Part shown: in pieces, positions 16,356-17,616 of the stretch
Position numbering within the stretch: the stretch's first letter is position 1
Layout of the letters: every line of letters starts with the position of its first letter
From: an uncultured Burkholderiaceae bacterium
Lineage (GTDB): Bacteria > Pseudomonadota > Gammaproteobacteria > Burkholderiales > Burkholderiaceae_F
Assembly: GCA_937936215.1 (NCBI GenBank)
Contig: CALGWX010000202.1
Coordinates: forward strand, 1 to 17,616
Length of the DNA stretch: 17,616 nt
Direction of reading: 5' to 3'
Position numbers and translations under genes: made by a program
Notes under the pieces: model-generated
Database searches by the model: none
Seen by the model: the letters and a program-made list of their open reading frames with translations, nothing else
Told to the model about the DNA's origin: nothing

Positions 16356-17616
16356 TCAGCCGCGGCGGGCGACGCGCACGATCTTCAGCGTGTTGGTGCC
16401 GCCGGGCTGGCCCATCGGCTCGCCGCAGGTCAGCACGATCAGATCGCCGGGCTTCACGGCACCGCGGTCCAGCAGCAGCCGCTCGGCGGCGTCGAGCGCG
16501 CGGTCGCGGTCGTCGGTGATGGCAAAGTGCAGCGGCCGCACGTTTCGGTACAGCGCCAGCCGCCGCTGCGTGGCCACGCTCGGCGTCAGCGCGTAGATCG
16601 GGATGTCGATGTCGTGCCGGCTCATCCACAGCGCCGTCGACCCCGATTCCGTCAGCGCCACGATCGCCGCGCAGTGCAGGTGGGCGGCGGTGAACAGCGC
16701 CCCATAGGCGATCGACTGGTCCACGCGCGTGAAGGTCTCGTTCAGGAACTGCTGGTCGAGCCCCGGCGTCTCGGAGCGGTCGGCCTCCAGCACGATCGCC
16801 GCCATCGTCTCGACCACCTCGACCGGGTATCTGCCGGTGGCCGTTTCCGCCGACAGCATCACGGCGTCAGTGCCGTCGAGCACGGCGTTGGCCACATCGC
16901 TGACCTCGGCCCGCGTCGGCGCGGCGTTGACGATCATCGACTCCATCATCTGCGTGGCGGTAATGGCGAGCTTGTTCGCCTCGCGCGCCATGCGGATGAT
17001 CCGCTTCTGCAGCGCCGGCACGGCGGCGTTGCCGACCTCGACCGCCAGGTCGCCGCGAGCGACCATGACGCCGTCGGCCGCCTCGATGATTTCCTTCAAC
17101 TGGCCGATCGCCTCGGCGCGCTCGATCTTGGCGATCACCTGTGGCCGCAGGCCCAGCTTCTCGCCGGCGATCTCGGCCAGCCGCCGCGCCATCTGCACGT
17201 CGGTGCCGTTCTTGACGAACGACACGGCGATGTAGTCGGCGCCGCAGGCCATCGCGGTGTCGATGTCGCGCACGTCCTTGCCGGTGAGCGCCGGCGCCGA
17301 CAGGCCGCCGCCCTGCTTGTTGATGCCCTTGTTGTCGGACAGTTCGCCGCCGACGCGCACGCGGGTGAAGATCTCGCTGCCCGCCACGCGCTCCACGTCG
17401 AGCACGATCATGCCGTCGTTGAGCAGCAGCACGTCGCCCGGCCGCACGTCTTTCGGCAGTTCCTTGTAGTCGAGCCCGACGCGCTCACCGTCGCCCAGTT
17501 CGCAGTTGGCGTCGAGGACGAACGGCGCGCCGCGCGCCAGCTCGACCCGGCCGCCGGCGAACTTGCCGATCCGCACCTTTGGACCCTGCATGTCGGCGAC
17601 GATCGCGACCTCGCGG
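16356..17616 (-). CDS. pyk: Pyruvate kinase, N-terminus beyond window end
   Basis: This enzyme converts PEP + ADP to pyruvate + ATP, the last step of glycolysis. About 419 residues are visible, starting at REVAIVADMQGPKVRIGKF. In the family that segment lies roughly 60-65 residues in, so the true start is outside the window and the Met at 17591 is internal. Landmarks are the B domain; LSDNKGINKQGGGLSAPALT (a betaproteobacterial-style variant of the usual NKGINLPG); VIAKIERAEAI with the catalytic lysine; VMVARGDLAVEVG and TATQMMESMI (metal and substrate loops); VLDGTDAVMLSAETATGRYP; and the C-terminal allosteric domain ending CGEPMGQPGGTNTLKIVRV. The family is complete at its C-terminus. It lies upstream of fba on the same strand, an ancestral pyk-fba order now split by the MITE-like element. 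Confidence 0.97.
   Translation of the reverse strand, partial: REVAIVADMQGPKVRIGKFAGGRVELARGAPFVLDANCELGDGERVGLDYKELPKDVRPGDVLLLNDGMIVLDVERVAGSEIFTRVRVGGELSDNKGINKQGGGLSAPALTGKDVRDIDTAMACGADYIAVSFVKNGTDVQMARRLAEIAGEKLGLRPQVIAKIERAEAIGQLKEIIEAADGVMVARGDLAVEVGNAAVPALQKRIIRMAREANKLAITATQMMESMIVNAAPTRAEVSDVANAVLDGTDAVMLSAETATGRYPVEVVETMAAIVLEADRSETPGLDQQFLNETFTRVDQSIAYGALFTAAHLHCAAIVALTESGSTALWMSRHDIDIPIYALTPSVATQRRLALYRNVRPLHFAITDDRDRALDAAERLLLDRGAVKPGDLIVLTCGEPMGQPGGTNTLKIVRVARRG

Noticed and set aside
16121..16519. Short open frames in the repeats that encode near-identical peptides (also 14376-14627 on the minus strand)
   Set aside because: The similarity reflects the duplicated DNA element. 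The frames diverge outside it, the product is Arg/Cys-rich without a known fold, and the 16121 frame runs into the pyk gene.
17589..17591. Met at 17591 as the pyruvate kinase start
   Set aside because: It is the Met of the internal ADMQGPK motif, and the frame stays open with family sequence to the window end.

Overview
The window looks like chromosomal DNA from a GC-rich Betaproteobacterium (Burkholderiales- or Rhodocyclales-like). That placement is inference. It rests on the high GC content (about 70% by eye), the strong GC bias at third codon positions, and the protein types: a CbbY-type phosphatase, a Calvin-subtype class II aldolase, a tripartite TRAP transporter and a PRX-like thioredoxin-fold protein. 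There are 12 protein genes, two of them cut by the window ends. I saw no tRNA, rRNA, CRISPR array or intact transposase.

Layout. (1) Bases 2-1576 (+) hold the C-terminal three quarters of transketolase, followed by a nested hairpin. (2) Bases 1806-3741 (+) form a tight three-gene operon: a PRX-like thioredoxin-fold protein, an exported single-domain rhodanese, and CbbY. A candidate CsoR/FrmR/CstR-type operator overlaps its promoter region. (3) Bases 3828-7020 (-) hold a TRAP transporter, dctP-dctQ-dctM in transcription order. A hairpin plus pyrimidine tract lies between dctP and dctQ, and DctM is unusually long. (4) Bases 7319-10342 (+) hold a cytoplasmic M14 zinc carboxypeptidase-like protein and a thiolase. 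(5) Bases 10505-14300 (-) hold pyruvate phosphate dikinase and, upstream of it, an HTD2/mesaconyl-CoA-hydratase-like double-hotdog dehydratase. (6) Bases 14490-16258 hold the class II fructose-bisphosphate aldolase gene (-), enclosed by two oppositely oriented copies of a roughly 250-bp MITE-like element with terminal inverted repeats. (7) Bases 16356-17616 (-) hold pyruvate kinase, missing its N-terminus at the window end.

How it fits together. Transketolase, CbbY and the Calvin-subtype aldolase belong to the pentose-phosphate/Calvin sugar-phosphate network, where CbbY removes xylulose-1,5-bisphosphate, an inhibitory RuBisCO by-product. Pyruvate kinase and pyruvate phosphate dikinase sit on opposite sides of the PEP/pyruvate node. 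Neither RuBisCO nor phosphoribulokinase is in the window, so autotrophy is suggested but not shown. The TRAP transporter (probably for an organic acid), the thiolase and the hotdog hydratase suggest organic acid or acyl-CoA catabolism.

The most notable features are the pair of MITE-like elements, which separate pyk from fba and could allow inversion of the aldolase gene; the possible metal-, aldehyde- or persulfide-responsive operator ahead of the thiol-redox/cbbY operon; and the extra membrane segment pair in DctM. I found no clearly new multi-gene system.
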